From Mesotaenium endlicherianum (lineage: Eukaryota > Streptophyta > Zygnematophyceae > Zygnematales > Mesotaeniaceae): DNA of 45,255 nt. Where the stretch lies: positions 1,094,733-1,139,987 of the forward strand of contig WELA01010100.1 in the NCBI GenBank assembly GCA_009602735.1, given 5' to 3'. The notes beneath the pieces were generated by a model, which was not told where the DNA came from, did no database searches, and saw only the letters and a program-made list of their open reading frames with translations. Both the position numbers and the translations under genes were made by a program. Shown piece by piece: positions 1-11,186 of the stretch (within the stretch, counting starts at the first letter, position 1; the number at the start of each line of letters is the position of its first letter).

Positions 1-310
1 GGACATGGAAGAGGGGGGTTGGAGAGGAGGTGGGGGGCAGCAGGGAGGGTGGGGGGGAGGGGGATAGGGTGAAGGTAGGGAAGGAAGACCAGGGGAGAAG
101 GAGGAAGGGAGGTAGATTGGGACAAAAGGGTGAGTGGGAGGAGGGGAGGTAAGGGAGAGACGAGAGAAGAAGAGGGAGGGAGAGAAGGGAGAGGGGGGAG
201 AAGGGAGGGAGGGAAGGTGGGAGGGAGAGAGGGTGGTTCGGAGGTGAAGATGGGAGGGGGTGAGGGGAGAGAGGAGAGGAAAGGTCAAGGAAGGATAGGC
301 AGAGGAGCGC
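1..310. repeat. purine-rich low-complexity tract
   Basis: The + strand is almost entirely G and A, with irregular GGGAGG, GGGAGAGG and GAAGG runs. Any reading frame through it is a compositional artefact rich in Gly, Arg and Glu. Such tracts can form triplex or G-quadruplex structures, which is inference here. No gene is supported. Confidence 0.85.
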
Positions 311-519
311 GACAGCTCCGACCGGGCCCCTCATTGACGTCCGTTTTCTTTGTCGTCTTGCTCTCGAATCGCCAGCTGTTTCTGTGACCCTGATCAATGC
401 TTCCGGCTGTGGGGACCGAGTGCGTCTCTGAGCCCGTTGCTGTTGCGGCGTGCGTCTGGGCATGGCCGCGCGTCCCTGTCAGTCACATAGCCCCTTGCAA
501 TGCGTGGCGTGGGTGGCAT

Positions 520-735
520 TGAAACCTGAAACCCTAATTAGTCGACGCCCTAAACTCAACTCAATCCTGAACTTTTTAACCTGGCCCTACACTTTCTGAC
601 CCAGCCCTGCACTTTTCTTCACCAATCCTAAACTCTCGATCCAGACCTGAACCATCAATCTGAACCCTACACCTCCAATATAGCCCTGAGCTCTTTTAAA
701 CCCGCCCCAAAGCTTAAACCTGCAACCTTGAACGT
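520..735. repeat. degenerate CCCTAAAC-like (telomere-like) repeats
   Basis: About ten scattered variants of CCCTAAAC, CCTGAAC and CCCTACAC occur here, for example AACCCTAATT, GCCCTAAACT, TCCTAAACTC and AACCCTACAC, spaced roughly 20 bp apart. The plant telomere unit is CCCTAAA. There is no perfect tandem array, so this is at most an old, mutated interstitial telomeric block. Chance in C/A-rich DNA is the alternative. Confidence 0.4.
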
Positions 736-894
736 TCAGTTCTTTGGCAAAGGGAGTGTGGCAGCTCGAAGGTGAGCGTGTTTGTTTAAGTACATGCTCT
801 TGGGGCGCATGCATTGAGTTGGCTGATGATGTGGCACGTGTACCTTTGTGGGAGTATGTGCAGGTGGCAAATATGTTTTGTTTTTGTAGCACTT

Positions 895-985
895 CCTCTC
901 TCTCGCACACGCACACAACGTGCACACACGCACACATGCACACATACGAGCACATACACGCACAGACGCATGCGCGCCCGCGTCG
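895..985. repeat. CA/CACG microsatellite-like tract
   Basis: An imperfect CACACG/CACATA repeat covers about 90 bp and merges into a CGCATGCGCGC stretch. Several short overlapping reading frames here are made only of this repeat and are not genes. Confidence 0.75.
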
Positions 986-1260
986 CGCACAAGCTTACAA
1001 CCACACAAACACATGCAGACGGCACACACGCAATCCCGCAATGTCATCCCACTCAAAGTAGTACGTGCTTGCTTCAGATAAGCCACGGGGAAGGGCTGGC
1101 GGGCCTTGTTGGTTGTTGTATGCTACCTGGGGGTGCCATGTGGCGCAGTCATGTGGCTCAGCCATGAGGTGCTGCCATTTTCCTTTTGCAGTTGGGCAGC
1201 CGGCAGCATGCCACATCCTCATGCTCTTTCCCCTTGCCCCTTGGCGGTGCCACGTGGCAG

Positions 1261-3299
1261 GACCGTGCTCTGCTGGACCAAGAGTGGTTCGTGGAGGAGC
1301 TCGAGCGCAACGCTGACGAGGCGTTGCGTCAGAACAGCTCGTGGCCGGCCGCCCAGGAGTATGCAATGATTGCGCGCGACTGGGGCTTTAAGCTGCACGA
1401 GTTGCAGGTGTGTGAGATTTTCTTTTTCATGTTTCTTTGATTACACGTCACTTACACTTGTATTTGTTTTTATTATATTTTTCCTGTGTCTTTTCATGTA
1501 AATATGTGTGTATACATGTGTGTGTAGGCACTTTTGCACATGTAGACGGACATGTATGATTGCGTCCTAAGTGGTACTTTGAGCTGCGCAAGTTGGAGGC
1601 ACGGCTTTCGCATTTTTGATATGTATAATATGACATAAGAGAAGGAGATCTTATTGATCTGTAAACATCTATACATATACATACATATATTCCATATGTA
1701 TATTTGTATATATGTATATCTGTAACTGTACACATCTAATCCCACGTAACTCTAGAGGAGGGGTTAGCATATGATTTTTCCAAGTCAATCCATCCCATAC
1801 CCCAACTACGCAATATAGTGGCAAACACACATGCACACGCCATACTATCATAAGCACATATGTGCACATATCCATATATATGTATAAATAAATAAATATA
1901 TATATATGTATATGTATATTTATATATGTACACATTCGCTTTCTCTGAGTGTCAGCACACAAGAGTAGTAGAGTACAAGTGCATTGCTGAGGGCTTCAGG
2001 CTTAAGGCTCCGGCCCTCTCAGGACGGGGGTGCTGGCTTGGGGCATAACCCACACGCCTTGTGATTGGTGCTAGTTGGCGTTTTTCACCGCTCTCGTTCT
2101 GCTGCCAAGGGTACATCCTACAAATCATGAGTGGCAAGGCGTGCATGCATGCTGCTGCGGACGTTTCATGTTGCAGTTCCTCATTGCTGGGCTGGGCTGC
2201 AGCCGTGAGCGCGTGCGCATACCGGAGTTGTTTTTCCAAGTCCATGCGATCTTAGGCAGCCCAGAAATTTTCTTCTTATTATGTAAGAGTCGGTCCATCT
2301 GTGCGAGCATGCAAAGTTTGACCCTGCACGTGTCAACAGCCACCACCTTTGTCCTGAAGGCACGTTGAGCACTCCACGCGCTTGCCGTCTGCCCTGAAAG
2401 GTGCAGAATGTGAAGCCCAGAGATATTTCAATATCAAAGCAGAGGAGCAAACGTGTTTCTAATCCATGGCCCCAATCCCGTGTGCTTGCGCGTGTGCGTG
2501 CGTGTGCGTGCGTGTGTGTGTGCACGAGCAGCACGAGCCACACACGGCGTGGCAGAGCGTCACGAGCGCTTTCAAATCTGTTCTCCCCGGATCGGGTGGC
2601 GGCAAGGGCGGCAAGGAGCGCCCTTTTGAGGGGCCTATTCACATCTGGCAGGTATGGTTGAGAGTCTCGCACAATGAGCAATAACGAAAGGCTTATGAGA
2701 TGTAGTATTGGACAAAAGGTTTCCTACTTGTTGCAGAGGAAATGTGAGTATCTGCGACTTCCTCTGAAGGCCAAGAGTGATGTTCTACGTGTTTGTTGAG
2801 TGACCATAGGGAGGGAAAGAACACCTGGTTCAAATACTCCTCGGCTACTTTCCACCCCCTTGTCCCCATCGTGCCTCGAACTTACTCATTCGTGTCCATG
2901 TGCTGTCTTTAAGTAGTGTTGTTTTGACACTACGTTTTAGCTTTGCGTCGTCTCTTCACAATTCTGATAGCGGGATAAGGCTAAAGGTCTTGACAACGTG
3001 GCGGTGACGTCGGTGATGTGAGTGTCATCATGTTGCAGTGGTTCGTGATGCCTCGTGCATGCACGTCTTGATGATGTTGAGGTTGTGCATGTATGTCGAT
3101 GATGTGACTTTATGTTGTTGCAATGATGCAGGGCACCGATGACTACACAGTCCCGCCCGAGGTGAATGTCTATGCCAAGCGCGTCCTGCCAAGTGTCAAT
3201 CTGCACCTGCTCGATGGGGAGGGCCACTTCTCGTGGTTCTGTCATTGCGACAAGTGTCATCGCGAGCTCCTAGAAACGCTCTTTGGTGCTCAGCCGTGA
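1261..3299 (+). CDS. alpha/beta-hydrolase superfamily protein, last three exons (5' part outside window)
   Basis: Three exons joined in phase 0 encode the C-terminal part of a plant alpha/beta-hydrolase. Exon 1261-1407 (possibly from 1192) carries DRALLDQEWF and EYAMIARDWGF, resembling the lid/cap region of plant members. Exon 2532-2651 (acceptor could be 2529) ends in EGPIHIWQ. Exon 3132-3299 opens with GTDDYTVPPEV and contains LLDGEGHFSW before a TGA stop. In this family the Asp after WQG and the His of the GGH/EGH motif are the second and third members of the Ser-Asp-His triad, so both appear here while the serine exon must lie upstream. Introns 1408-2531 and 2652-3131 start with GT and end with AG. 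Substrate cannot be told from sequence. Exon phase and motif order make the call fairly secure. Confidence 0.72.
1855..1930. repeat. intronic TA/TATG microsatellite
   Basis: An AT-only stretch rich in TATATG and AATAAATA lies within the first hydrolase intron, where similar ATAC/TATG runs also occur from about 1665 to 1730. Confidence 0.7.
2483..2523. repeat. GTGCGTGC microsatellite at an intron 3' end
   Basis: Alternating GTGCGTGCGTGT runs directly up to the acceptor of the middle hydrolase exon, where a pyrimidine tract is normally expected. Length change here would alter the splice context. Confidence 0.7.
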
Positions 3300-5778
3300 G
3301 CATCACGAGCATGTAGCATCAACTTAAAAAGAAAGCAGACCAACATTTGTGTTTGAAGGCATTGTGGATGTGGTCAATGTCAGGTGGTTGACGTCAGGTG
3401 GGGTCGACACAAGCATATGTTTTGATGCGTTGTATATAGTTGATGTTAGGGGTTTGAAAGGGGAGTGTATGATAATTTGTGTTGGATAGTGTAGTTGAGA
3501 GGCAAGGGTTTCAAGAGCTTAGAGGATCAAAAGACCTGTATGGAATACCTTCAAGACTTAGGGTGCCCTTGCGGTACCTAACTCCAGGTATGGCTCTTTT
3601 TTGTTATGTGTACATAGGCAATGTATCATATGGCAAAAACTTGTATGATATGGACCGTTTGTCTTTTCTTTGGAAGAATTGTGAAGTGCTGGAAGGTAGT
3701 GCAATATTATGACGTCCTAGTGACAAATGATGTGTCATTGTTGAAGGCAATAAGTTACTTGTCAAGAATGTATCGTGAAGAAGAATTATGTTTTCTGACA
3801 ACTTTAATAGCCATGCATGTAGACCATGCATATAGATGTTTGTGATTTGAATATTTGGAGGGACAAAATGGAAGGCTAGGTATTTGACATCAAATAGCGG
3901 TTATTGATTGATACGACTTGGTGCTAGGCACAGTCTAGGAATCCAATGGACATAATCCTAGAAGCTCGGATTATTGGGAGTCCCAACTTGAAAAGGATAC
4001 GGCTGAACAAAAGAAATTACGCTGTTCATGAAGTATCCATATATTTTATAACCACGTTTGAAAAGAAAACTTTTCACATGCTGCACGACCTTTCCCGTAT
4101 CATAAAGTTGTCGAAGGACTCCGTCATTCAATGTATAATTTCAAACGGTCAGTTAAGATTGTCATTTGTTCGTCTGGCACATAAAAGCTGATCTTGGCAC
4201 GTAAAAACTGATCTCGTATGTGCCACGTTTTGACGGAATGTACCATAAACTCATTAACAACGCCAAAAATATATTGTAGTGGCAAGGGTGATCTGGCCTA
4301 GTGTTCTCACATTCAATGTGACATGGTTTTACATCAGAACATTCAAAACGGGCACGTCCATAGTTAAGATACACTGTCGATGTTGGGTGTCTTATGACGC
4401 CCATGACGGGAAAGTTGAAGTAATAAGGTTTTTTATCTTAATTATTGATGGTTCGCCCTAATCCAACAGTTTCAAACAACACCTTTTAAAAAGGGACATA
4501 AATTTAAAGGGTCCATAATTGGTCGTTGATGCTATTGTCGACATACCGCTTTGATCACATATACTTTCATGCTCGCATGTCTTCTCATTACCCATTAACC
4601 TCGCCCATCTCCTATAGAATCATTCATAACAATTATTATGAACATCTCACATGTGTTACATCTTTCTATATTCTAAAATCCAATTTCAAGTTAGCAACTT
4701 CACTATCCTATGTGTTAATAGATATATGTTAATCCTTGCACATGTTTAATACAATCGTTATAGCGACTATCTTAGGGGCCATAGAATATTTGTTTACATT
4801 CATGGTTCATCCACCTCACGTTGTTCTATTCTGTGAAGAAACTTTTACGAAATTTTTGTGAAAGCTCTGTAACGTATATTGTACTATACGCCTTTCAGAT
4901 TATTTATGAGATATATAAGGGCGTAATTGAAGCACAACCAATCACAAGAAACCTATCCCTTTACTTTGTTGGCTCGAAGTTGACAAACCCGCCACTTCGC
5001 CATTTTTTGTTGAAACTCGTTAGTGACAAACAAGCCCCCACTTCTATGGGCGAGAGGTTACACACATCGGTCTAAGAGTCAAACGCGATAACTCAAAATA
5101 GACAAGATTCAAAACAGAAATTATCGATATCGACCACGATCGATCTTACCTACAGATTAGTTTTAAGAGTTGGACCCGCTTGACATTGACAATGACTGCA
5201 GTTTGAAAATTTTGTTGAAGCTCGTAGTGGCAAAACCCCCCCGCTTCTTAGGGCGGGAGTTTATTAACACATAATGAGCACATTCCAAATGATTTCACAT
5301 CCGTCAAATTGGGATCGACAATTGTTTGACATTGACTCCAATTGATCGACATCAAACCATAGGTTAAAATTTAGTCCAAAGTCGACATGCGCACAAATAA
5401 TTATCAAACCAAACTAAAATGTCCACCTGGGCTTGGTCACAAAAAATAACCCTCAACAGTTTTCGTCGGGGGTGCATTTTACGCCAGGCATACTTGGTCA
5501 TCATCCCTATCAAAAGTCGTGGTTCATTTTAAAACCCGTGCCATGCCATATACTGTTGTTTCTCACACATTCTTCACAAAGAATATGTATTGCCTAATGT
5601 GAATCAAGTATGTGCATAACTTTTGAAATCACTTGTTTTTTTCGTTTCTACGGTTGCTCCACAACGATTTTTCACATGTGATTCAACTTGACCAATCATA
5701 GACAAGCACTCAAATAAATTATAATTAGATTGACAATTTGAAATGTAATTCTTTCCAATTTGGTAGTCAAATATCAAG
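3300..5778. other. AT-rich intergenic DNA, no gene recognised
   Basis: Only short unrelated reading frames are present (longest about 80 codons) and none carries a motif I recognise. From about 4962 to 5267 three degenerate copies of one unit can be seen, each with a GTTGAAGCTCGT-like segment, a C-run and CTTCT. The last bases, TCAAG at 5774-5778, are the target-site duplication of the following retrotransposon. Confidence 0.6.
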
Positions 5779-6281
5779 TGTAGTGATTTGAGTTATTATA
5801 TATTAGTTTGCATATATTTTAATGTTTTCAAATATATTTGGAGTAGTATTGTGTGGAGTCAAGTGTGAATAGGTACTCTAGTAACTTGGTTCATGTCCTT
5901 TGAACCTTCCAAGGCATTTTCGAAGTTAGAGGAAAGACCTAGAAGAACTCCATGTGGCAAAAGTCAAATGTGCCATTTTTAGGTCAAAAGGACATGTGTA
6001 CATTATTCTAGAAAGAGGTGGCAAGTTTTGGGATGTGTTGGGTGCCAACACATCAACATACACCTTCCTAGAAATTACTTATGTAGCAAGTATATAAACA
6101 AGAGCTAGAACATAGAAAGACATTCCAGAATCACTCTTGTACTTGCCAAAATCCAGAAATATATTAACTTTCAAGAAGCCATCTCTCTTTCAAGAAGCTA
6201 CCACTTGTGTTCAAAGATCCTTGTCTTGAATAGATAAAGTATTCTGTTTTACTAAGTACTTTATCTATCTGTTTCACTACA
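5779..6281 (+). repeat. 5' LTR, family A copy 1
   Basis: 503-bp LTR with TG...CA ends. A TATA box lies at 6091-6098. Four TTCnnGAA palindromes (6006-6013, 6123-6130, 6170-6177, 6189-6196) resemble heat-shock element cores. The primer-binding site follows after one base. Confidence 0.96.
6091..6098 (+). promoter_or_regulatory. LTR TATA box
   Basis: TATATAAA lies 183 bp before the LTR end, as expected for the U3/R promoter of an LTR retrotransposon. It would place the RNA start near 6120-6125. The same box occurs at the same place in every family A LTR in the window. Confidence 0.65.
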
Positions 6282-6282
6282 G

Positions 6283-6298
6283 TGGTATCGGAGCTAGG
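6283..6298 (+). other. primer-binding site, initiator tRNA-Met type
   Basis: TGGTATCGGAGCTAGG starts one base after the LTR. The usual plant primer-binding site complementary to initiator tRNA-Met is TGGTATCAGAGC, so there is one difference (G for A). The same variant occurs in families B and C here, suggesting it matches this host's tRNA. Confidence 0.85.
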
Positions 6299-6318
6299 CA
6301 CTTTGGTAGCACAAGAAG

Positions 6319-7599
6319 ATGGCCGATCCTCAAGACCAACAGCAAGCTTTCGAAGGAAGCCCTTCCTCTCCAAGACACCCTCCTCCAGCGCCGATGGGAG
6401 AGCCCACTCAAGAAAATCTGCAACAACAAGAAGCACCACAAGGAGGAGCACACCCTCCTCCAGCGTCGATGGGAGAGCCTACTCAAGGAAATCTGCAACA
6501 ACAAGAAGCACCACAAGGAGGAGCACCGTCAAATCCCGTGGCAGCCGCTATAGCAAAGTTGACCCCACCACAAGGAGTTCCCGCAAATGAGTGGGCAGCC
6601 TTCCTAATGACCGTCCACAACCAAGTGGGCTTGGCCACCTATGAAGCAACCGTGCAAGCGTCAAGAGAAGCTATGGCTGCCATGGTTGCCCCTATTGCGA
6701 GCAATGCTCAAAATCCAGCCCCGGCTCAAGCGCCTCCACAAGAGCCAACGAGAGCAAGGAAACTCATCAAGCCCGGCAAACCCGACACTTTCAACCCCGG
6801 GAAAGGTGCCAACCTGAATTTATGGCTCTACCAAGTGGAGACGTACCTCGCGTTCCTTGAAGTACCCGAGGAGGACTACGTTCCCTTTGCCGTTACCTTA
6901 CTTAGAGGAGCAGCAACATCATGGTGGCGTAACTATCAAGCGGCTATATATCAAGCTATGGCGCACCCCATGCTCGGCCAAGAGCCCCCACCATCATATG
7001 CAAGATGGGCAGATTTTCGTGAGGCCCTCAAGAAGCAATTCATGCCCATCAATGCGGAGAAGATTGCCCGAGGAAAGCTCCACCATCTCAAGCAAACGAC
7101 GTCCGTTCAAGAGTATACATCCAGATTTCACGCCCTCACTCTTGAGATCCCCAACATGTCTCTCGAGGAGAAGATTGACCGTTACATCTTTGGCCTCAAA
7201 CCCAAGGTGGCAAAGGAAGTGGAGTTACGCGACTTGACGGACTTCTCAAAGATCATTGAAGTGGCCCAAAAGGTGGATACCTTGGATTTCAAGCACTCCG
7301 TGCCTTCATCTTCACGGGTACCGACGACGCGGGTGTACGCAGCCCCTTCCACATCCGAATCTGGACCCACACCCATGGAAATCGGAGTTATTAAAAGGGA
7401 CCCCGCGGCTGCCCGGAAGAGTGGAAGACCCTCCAATGACACTTATGATGCAAGAAACCAGCAAGGAGTGAAAGCAAGACTCTCCCCGGCTGAAAAAGAA
7501 GCTCTCATGACGGCTGGACTATGCTTCTATTGCAAGGAAAAGGGCCATCGTGCACTTTCATGCCCCAAAAAGTTGTCAAAAAACGGACAGCGCCGGTAG
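6319..7599 (+). CDS. gag: Gag polyprotein, family A copy 1
   Basis: 426-residue Gag. The N-terminus is Pro/Gln-rich and contains a perfectly spaced 25-residue tandem duplication (residues 20-69). A retrotransposon Gag capsid domain covers about residues 150-320 ([20 protein letters not shown], then an SWWRNY segment). A CCHC zinc knuckle [14 protein letters not shown] is at 402-415 and would bind element RNA in the virus-like particle. The ATG is the first after the primer-binding site and has a good context (AAGATGG). The frame ends in TAG at 7597-7599, inside a hairpin that follows an in-phase slippery site, so part of the product should continue into Pol. The protein is identical to that of copy 2. 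Confidence 0.95.
   Translation: MADPQDQQQAFEGSPSSPRHPPPAPMGEPTQENLQQQEAPQGGAHPPPASMGEPTQGNLQQQEAPQGGAPSNPVAAAIAKLTPPQGVPANEWAAFLMTVHNQVGLATYEATVQASREAMAAMVAPIASNAQNPAPAQAPPQEPTRARKLIKPGKPDTFNPGKGANLNLWLYQVETYLAFLEVPEEDYVPFAVTLLRGAATSWWRNYQAAIYQAMAHPMLGQEPPPSYARWADFREALKKQFMPINAEKIARGKLHHLKQTTSVQEYTSRFHALTLEIPNMSLEEKIDRYIFGLKPKVAKEVELRDLTDFSKIIEVAQKVDTLDFKHSVPSSSRVPTTRVYAAPSTSESGPTPMEIGVIKRDPAAARKSGRPSNDTYDARNQQGVKARLSPAEKEALMTAGLCFYCKEKGHRALSCPKKLSKNGQRR
6376..6525 (+). repeat. 75-bp tandem duplication inside gag
   Basis: Two in-frame 75-bp units (6376-6450 and 6451-6525) encode the 25-residue HPPPAxMGEPTQxNL-type repeat. They differ at only a few bases, so the duplication is recent. Copy 2 carries the same duplication at 14257-14406, so it predates the split of the two insertions. 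Confidence 0.9.
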
Positions 7600-10500
7600 G
7601 CCAGGAGCCTACCACCCCAAGACCCACTTCACGAGAAGGCAACACGCCAAGTGAGGTGGAGACCCCCGTTGAAGACGACGTTCCAGCCCCAATGAGTTTG
7701 AGAGGTTACCTTGGAGGAGAGAAGGTCCACATCTTGGTGGATAGCGGAGCTCAAGGCAACTTCATTGCTGCAGATTTTGCCACCAAGCACGGTATTACTA
7801 TGCGAACTCTTGACCACGACGAGGAGATTATGATGCCCGATGGATTCTCCTATACTACCCCTTCCAAGAAGACGTACCCCTTGGCACTCTCTATCAAGTC
7901 CTTCAAGGATAGAGTAGTGTTCTCCCCCATGCAATTGGGCAAGTACGACGTCATCCTAGGGACGCCTTGGTTGACCAAGCACAACCCCCAAGTTGATTGG
8001 AGGACCGGTACTATCAAGATCAAGAATGACATCACTTCAAGAATCTGTATTTTGCGCGCAATCCAGAATATCCAGACCCAAGACATCCAGAAGCCGGCAC
8101 ACGAGATACTATTGTCCGCCCTCCAACTCAAGAGACTTGTGAGGAAGGGACACGAGCTTCTTTTGGCCTTGATCACGCCAAAAGACATCAAGAAAGACAT
8201 CGAGAGTCAAGAAGGCAGCCCCGTTCCCAAGGAGATACAAGAAGTCTTTGAGGACTACAAAGAAGTGTTCTCCCCGGAATTGCCCAAGGGCCTACCCCCC
8301 AAAAGATTCGTAGACCACAAGATAGAGTTGGAGCCCGGAAGCAAGCCCATCTCTCGGCCTACGTTCAAAATGTCATACACGGAGCTAGACGAAGTCAAGA
8401 AGCAAATCAAGGAGCTACTGGAGCATGGCTTCATTCGACCTAGCAAGTCGCCATTTGGAGCCCCGGTGCTATTTGTCAAGAAGAAAGATGGTACCTTGAG
8501 GATGTGTGTGGACTATCGCGCCCTCAACAAGATCACCATCAAGAATCGATACCCGCTGCCGCGCATGGATGAGCTCATGGACCGGCTGGTTGGAGCCAAG
8601 TACTTCACGAAGATTGACTTACGGAGCGGCTACCACCAGATTCGCATCGCAGAACCGGACATAGAGAAGACGGCATTCAGGACAAGATATGGACATTTTG
8701 AGTTCATGGTCCTGCCATTTGGACTCACCAACGCGCCAGCAACTTTCATGACTATGATGAACACCATATTTCAGCCCATGTTGGACAGATTTGTGGTGGT
8801 ATTCATCGATGACATCCTTATCTACAGCAAGACCCTTGAAGAGCATGCGAGACACTTGAAAGAAGTCCTTGAAGTATTGAAGCAAAACAAGCTGTTTGCG
8901 AAGGAGTCAAAATGCGAGTTTGCCAAACAAGAAGTGGAGTTCCTAGGTCTCCACGTGACTGCTGATGGCATCAAGATAGACCCCAAGAAGACCACGGTGG
9001 TGGAGGAATGGCCAACCCCCACGACCAAGAAAGAACTCCAGTCATTCTTGGGATTTGCCAATTGGTACAGAAAATTCATCCAAGGCTTCTCGCACATAGC
9101 AGCCCCCCTGACAGATCTACTCAAGAAGGACAGGCTATATACATGGACCGAGAAAGAGGAAGAGGCATTTCAAGAGTTAAAGCGAAGATTGACCACATCC
9201 CCGGTGCTCACACTCCCAAGTCCAAACCCAGATTGGCCCTTCCACGTCATCACCGATGCATCTTCCTATGCAATAGGAGCAATCCTGCTTCAAGACCAAG
9301 GCAAGGGACTGCAGCCCATCGCCTACGAGTCAAGGAAGCTAAATCCAGCCGAGCAAAATTATACAACCACGGAGCGAGAGGCATTGGCGATTGTACATGC
9401 CTTGAAGGTTTGGCGCTGCTACGTTGAAGGACGCAAAGTACTGGTCACCACGGACCACGAGGCGTTAAAGCACCTCCAAACGCAGCCGTATCTCTCAAGG
9501 AGACAAGCAAGATGGAGCGGATACTTGCAACAATACAACATCACGATTCAGTACCAGCCCGGCAAGACAAACCCGGCTGACCCCCTCTCAAGACTGCAAT
9601 TAAATGCAGTGATGGTATCCCTGAAGACAGATCTGGAAGCTCGATTTTCAGCCGCCTATGAAAGAGACCCTTACTACAAGAACGGAGAAGCAGCCTTGGA
9701 CCCATACAAGAAGCAAGAAGGCAATTATTGGGTGAGGCAAGACACGGGCCAGAGATGTGTTCCTAATGACTTAGACCTTCGGCTCTTGCTTCTACGAGAA
9801 GCACACGACAACCCTCTTGGAGGACACTTCGAAATCGTAAGGACCACGGGCATTCTAGACAGGACTTATTGTTGGCCAGGCATGTCTAAGCAAGTCAAAG
9901 AGTACTGCAAGAGCTGTGACACATGCCAAAGAGTCAAGCCATCATCCCAAAAGGCGGGAAAACTCCTCCAACCACTACCAATCCCCGAAAGACAATGGAC
10001 GGACATCTCAATGGACCTTATCGTGGACTTGCCCGTGACACCTCGAGGCCATAATGCAATACTCACGGTGGTGGACAGACTTACCAAGATGGCTCATTTT
10101 ATTCCCACGACGACTAAGGCTACAGCACCACAACTTGCAAGACTCATCTTTGACAACATCTTCCGACTCCATGGACTACCATCAAGAATTGTGTCAGATA
10201 GAGACCCAAGATTCACAAGCAATTTCTGGAAAAATCTCTTCAAGAACTTGGGTACATCGCTGGATATGTCCACTGCCTACCACCCGCAATCAGATGGGCA
10301 AACCGAGCGTATGAATCGTACTCTAAAGACCTCTCTAAAGGCCTACGTGTCTACTCTCGAGCAAGACTGGGACATGTACTTGACCCCCCTCGAGTTTGCC
10401 TACAACAACACTACGCAGGCCTCTACCCAAGAGTCCCCATTCTTCCTCAACTATGGCTTCCATCCGACCACGCCACTGAGCTTCACGGCTGGCCTTGATG

Positions 10501-11186
10501 AAGTACCTGCAGCCACAGATTTTAAGGACACATTAGAAGCAGCCCTTACAGCAGCGAAGAAAGCTCTACAACACGCGCAAGATGCTCAAGCAAGAGTGGC
10601 GAACAGATCTAGAAGAGAAATTACGTACAGAGTGGGTGACAACGTGTTACTATCATCCAAGACTATTTCCTTGAACAACAGGCTTGCCGGCAGCAAGTTC
10701 TCTCCCAAGTATTTGGGACCCTTCAAGATTATCCAGCAAGTCAACCCCGTTGCTTTCAAGCTCGAACTTCCCCAGACTATGCACATCGACCCCGTATTCC
10801 ACGCTTCCCTCTTCAAGCCATATGTGCAACCCGACAACAAGTTCCCAGGACGTGTGACAACCCCACCAGCCCCAACAATAGTGGATGATCATTTGGAGTA
10901 CGAAGTGGAAGACATAGTGGCTATGAGAAATTTCAGGAGACAGCAGCAATACTTGATCAAGTGGAAAGGATATCCAGATTCGGAGAATAGTTGGGTGGCG
11001 GCGCACTACCTTGACAAAGTTCAGAGAAAGTTGAAGCGCTTCCATGCCGCCAACCCCCATCTTGGACCAGCCCCAAGTCTCTCTACTAGAAGCCCGAAGA
11101 CTTCAGGGAGGCAGCCTGCCACCATCAAGAAGCAGCAGAAGACCCCTTGGAGGCAGCCTGCAAGAACAAGAAAGAGGAAAAATTGA
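7521..11186 (+). CDS. pol: Pol polyprotein (protease-RT-RNase H-integrase-chromodomain), family A copy 1
   Basis: 1,221-codon open frame in the -1 frame relative to gag; real translation probably enters by frameshift at 7584. Domains in order (residues counted from 7521): aspartic protease with DSGAQGNF at about 74-81; reverse transcriptase with [26 protein letters not shown] and the catalytic FIDD at about 428-431; RNase H with [15 protein letters not shown] and [19 protein letters not shown]; integrase HHCC zinc finger (HDNPLGGHF to CKSCDTCQR) and the DDE core ([37 protein letters not shown]); chromodomain with YEVEDIV and [15 protein letters not shown] near the C-terminus. The usual TWEP after the chromodomain core reads SWVA. 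No stop or frameshift interrupts it, so it may be functional. It reverse-transcribes and integrates the element; the chromodomain probably guides integration to marked chromatin. Confidence 0.95.
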   Translation: MLLLQGKGPSCTFMPQKVVKKRTAPVGQEPTTPRPTSREGNTPSEVETPVEDDVPAPMSLRGYLGGEKVHILVDSGAQGNFIAADFATKHGITMRTLDHDEEIMMPDGFSYTTPSKKTYPLALSIKSFKDRVVFSPMQLGKYDVILGTPWLTKHNPQVDWRTGTIKIKNDITSRICILRAIQNIQTQDIQKPAHEILLSALQLKRLVRKGHELLLALITPKDIKKDIESQEGSPVPKEIQEVFEDYKEVFSPELPKGLPPKRFVDHKIELEPGSKPISRPTFKMSYTELDEVKKQIKELLEHGFIRPSKSPFGAPVLFVKKKDGTLRMCVDYRALNKITIKNRYPLPRMDELMDRLVGAKYFTKIDLRSGYHQIRIAEPDIEKTAFRTRYGHFEFMVLPFGLTNAPATFMTMMNTIFQPMLDRFVVVFIDDILIYSKTLEEHARHLKEVLEVLKQNKLFAKESKCEFAKQEVEFLGLHVTADGIKIDPKKTTVVEEWPTPTTKKELQSFLGFANWYRKFIQGFSHIAAPLTDLLKKDRLYTWTEKEEEAFQELKRRLTTSPVLTLPSPNPDWPFHVITDASSYAIGAILLQDQGKGLQPIAYESRKLNPAEQNYTTTEREALAIVHALKVWRCYVEGRKVLVTTDHEALKHLQTQPYLSRRQARWSGYLQQYNITIQYQPGKTNPADPLSRLQLNAVMVSLKTDLEARFSAAYERDPYYKNGEAALDPYKKQEGNYWVRQDTGQRCVPNDLDLRLLLLREAHDNPLGGHFEIVRTTGILDRTYCWPGMSKQVKEYCKSCDTCQRVKPSSQKAGKLLQPLPIPERQWTDISMDLIVDLPVTPRGHNAILTVVDRLTKMAHFIPTTTKATAPQLARLIFDNIFRLHGLPSRIVSDRDPRFTSNFWKNLFKNLGTSLDMSTAYHPQSDGQTERMNRTLKTSLKAYVSTLEQDWDMYLTPLEFAYNNTTQASTQESPFFLNYGFHPTTPLSFTAGLDEVPAATDFKDTLEAALTAAKKALQHAQDAQARVANRSRREITYRVGDNVLLSSKTISLNNRLAGSKFSPKYLGPFKIIQQVNPVAFKLELPQTMHIDPVFHASLFKPYVQPDNKFPGRVTTPPAPTIVDDHLEYEVEDIVAMRNFRRQQQYLIKWKGYPDSENSWVAAHYLDKVQRKLKRFHAANPHLGPAPSLSTRSPKTSGRQPATIKKQQKTPWRQPARTRKRKN
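7578..7613 (+). promoter_or_regulatory. -1 ribosomal frameshift signal (A AAA AAC plus hairpin)
   Basis: The heptamer A AAA AAC occupies 7578-7584 in exactly the phase required (TCA AAA AAC in the gag frame). After a 10-nt spacer follows a perfect 7-bp stem GGTAGGC (7595-7601) and GCCTACC (7607-7613) with loop CAGGA. Pol lies in the -1 frame. The gag stop TAG (7597-7599) is inside the 5' arm of the stem. Confidence 0.85.

Larger units (their letters stand above)
311..1260. other. sequence upstream of the hydrolase exons, no exon recognised
   Basis: This stretch should contain introns or earlier exons of the hydrolase whose last three exons follow. I could not find the nucleophile-serine region in any frame. 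It does hold a degenerate telomere-like block and a CA-rich microsatellite. A strong acceptor (pyrimidine-rich, ending TTTTGCAG at 1191) would extend the first recognised exon back to 1192 in phase. Confidence 0.5.

Noticed and set aside
1561..1620. Extra hydrolase exon resembling the end of the first exon
   Set aside because: The stretch has a weak likeness to the exon end at 1381-1407 but no proper splice sites, and the three accepted exons already join in phase.
6282..6590. Ser/Arg-rich 102-codon frame that looks like an SR protein
   Set aside because: It is a shadow of gag in another frame, caused by the 75-bp duplicated Pro/Gln-coding repeat; the same shadow appears in copy 2.
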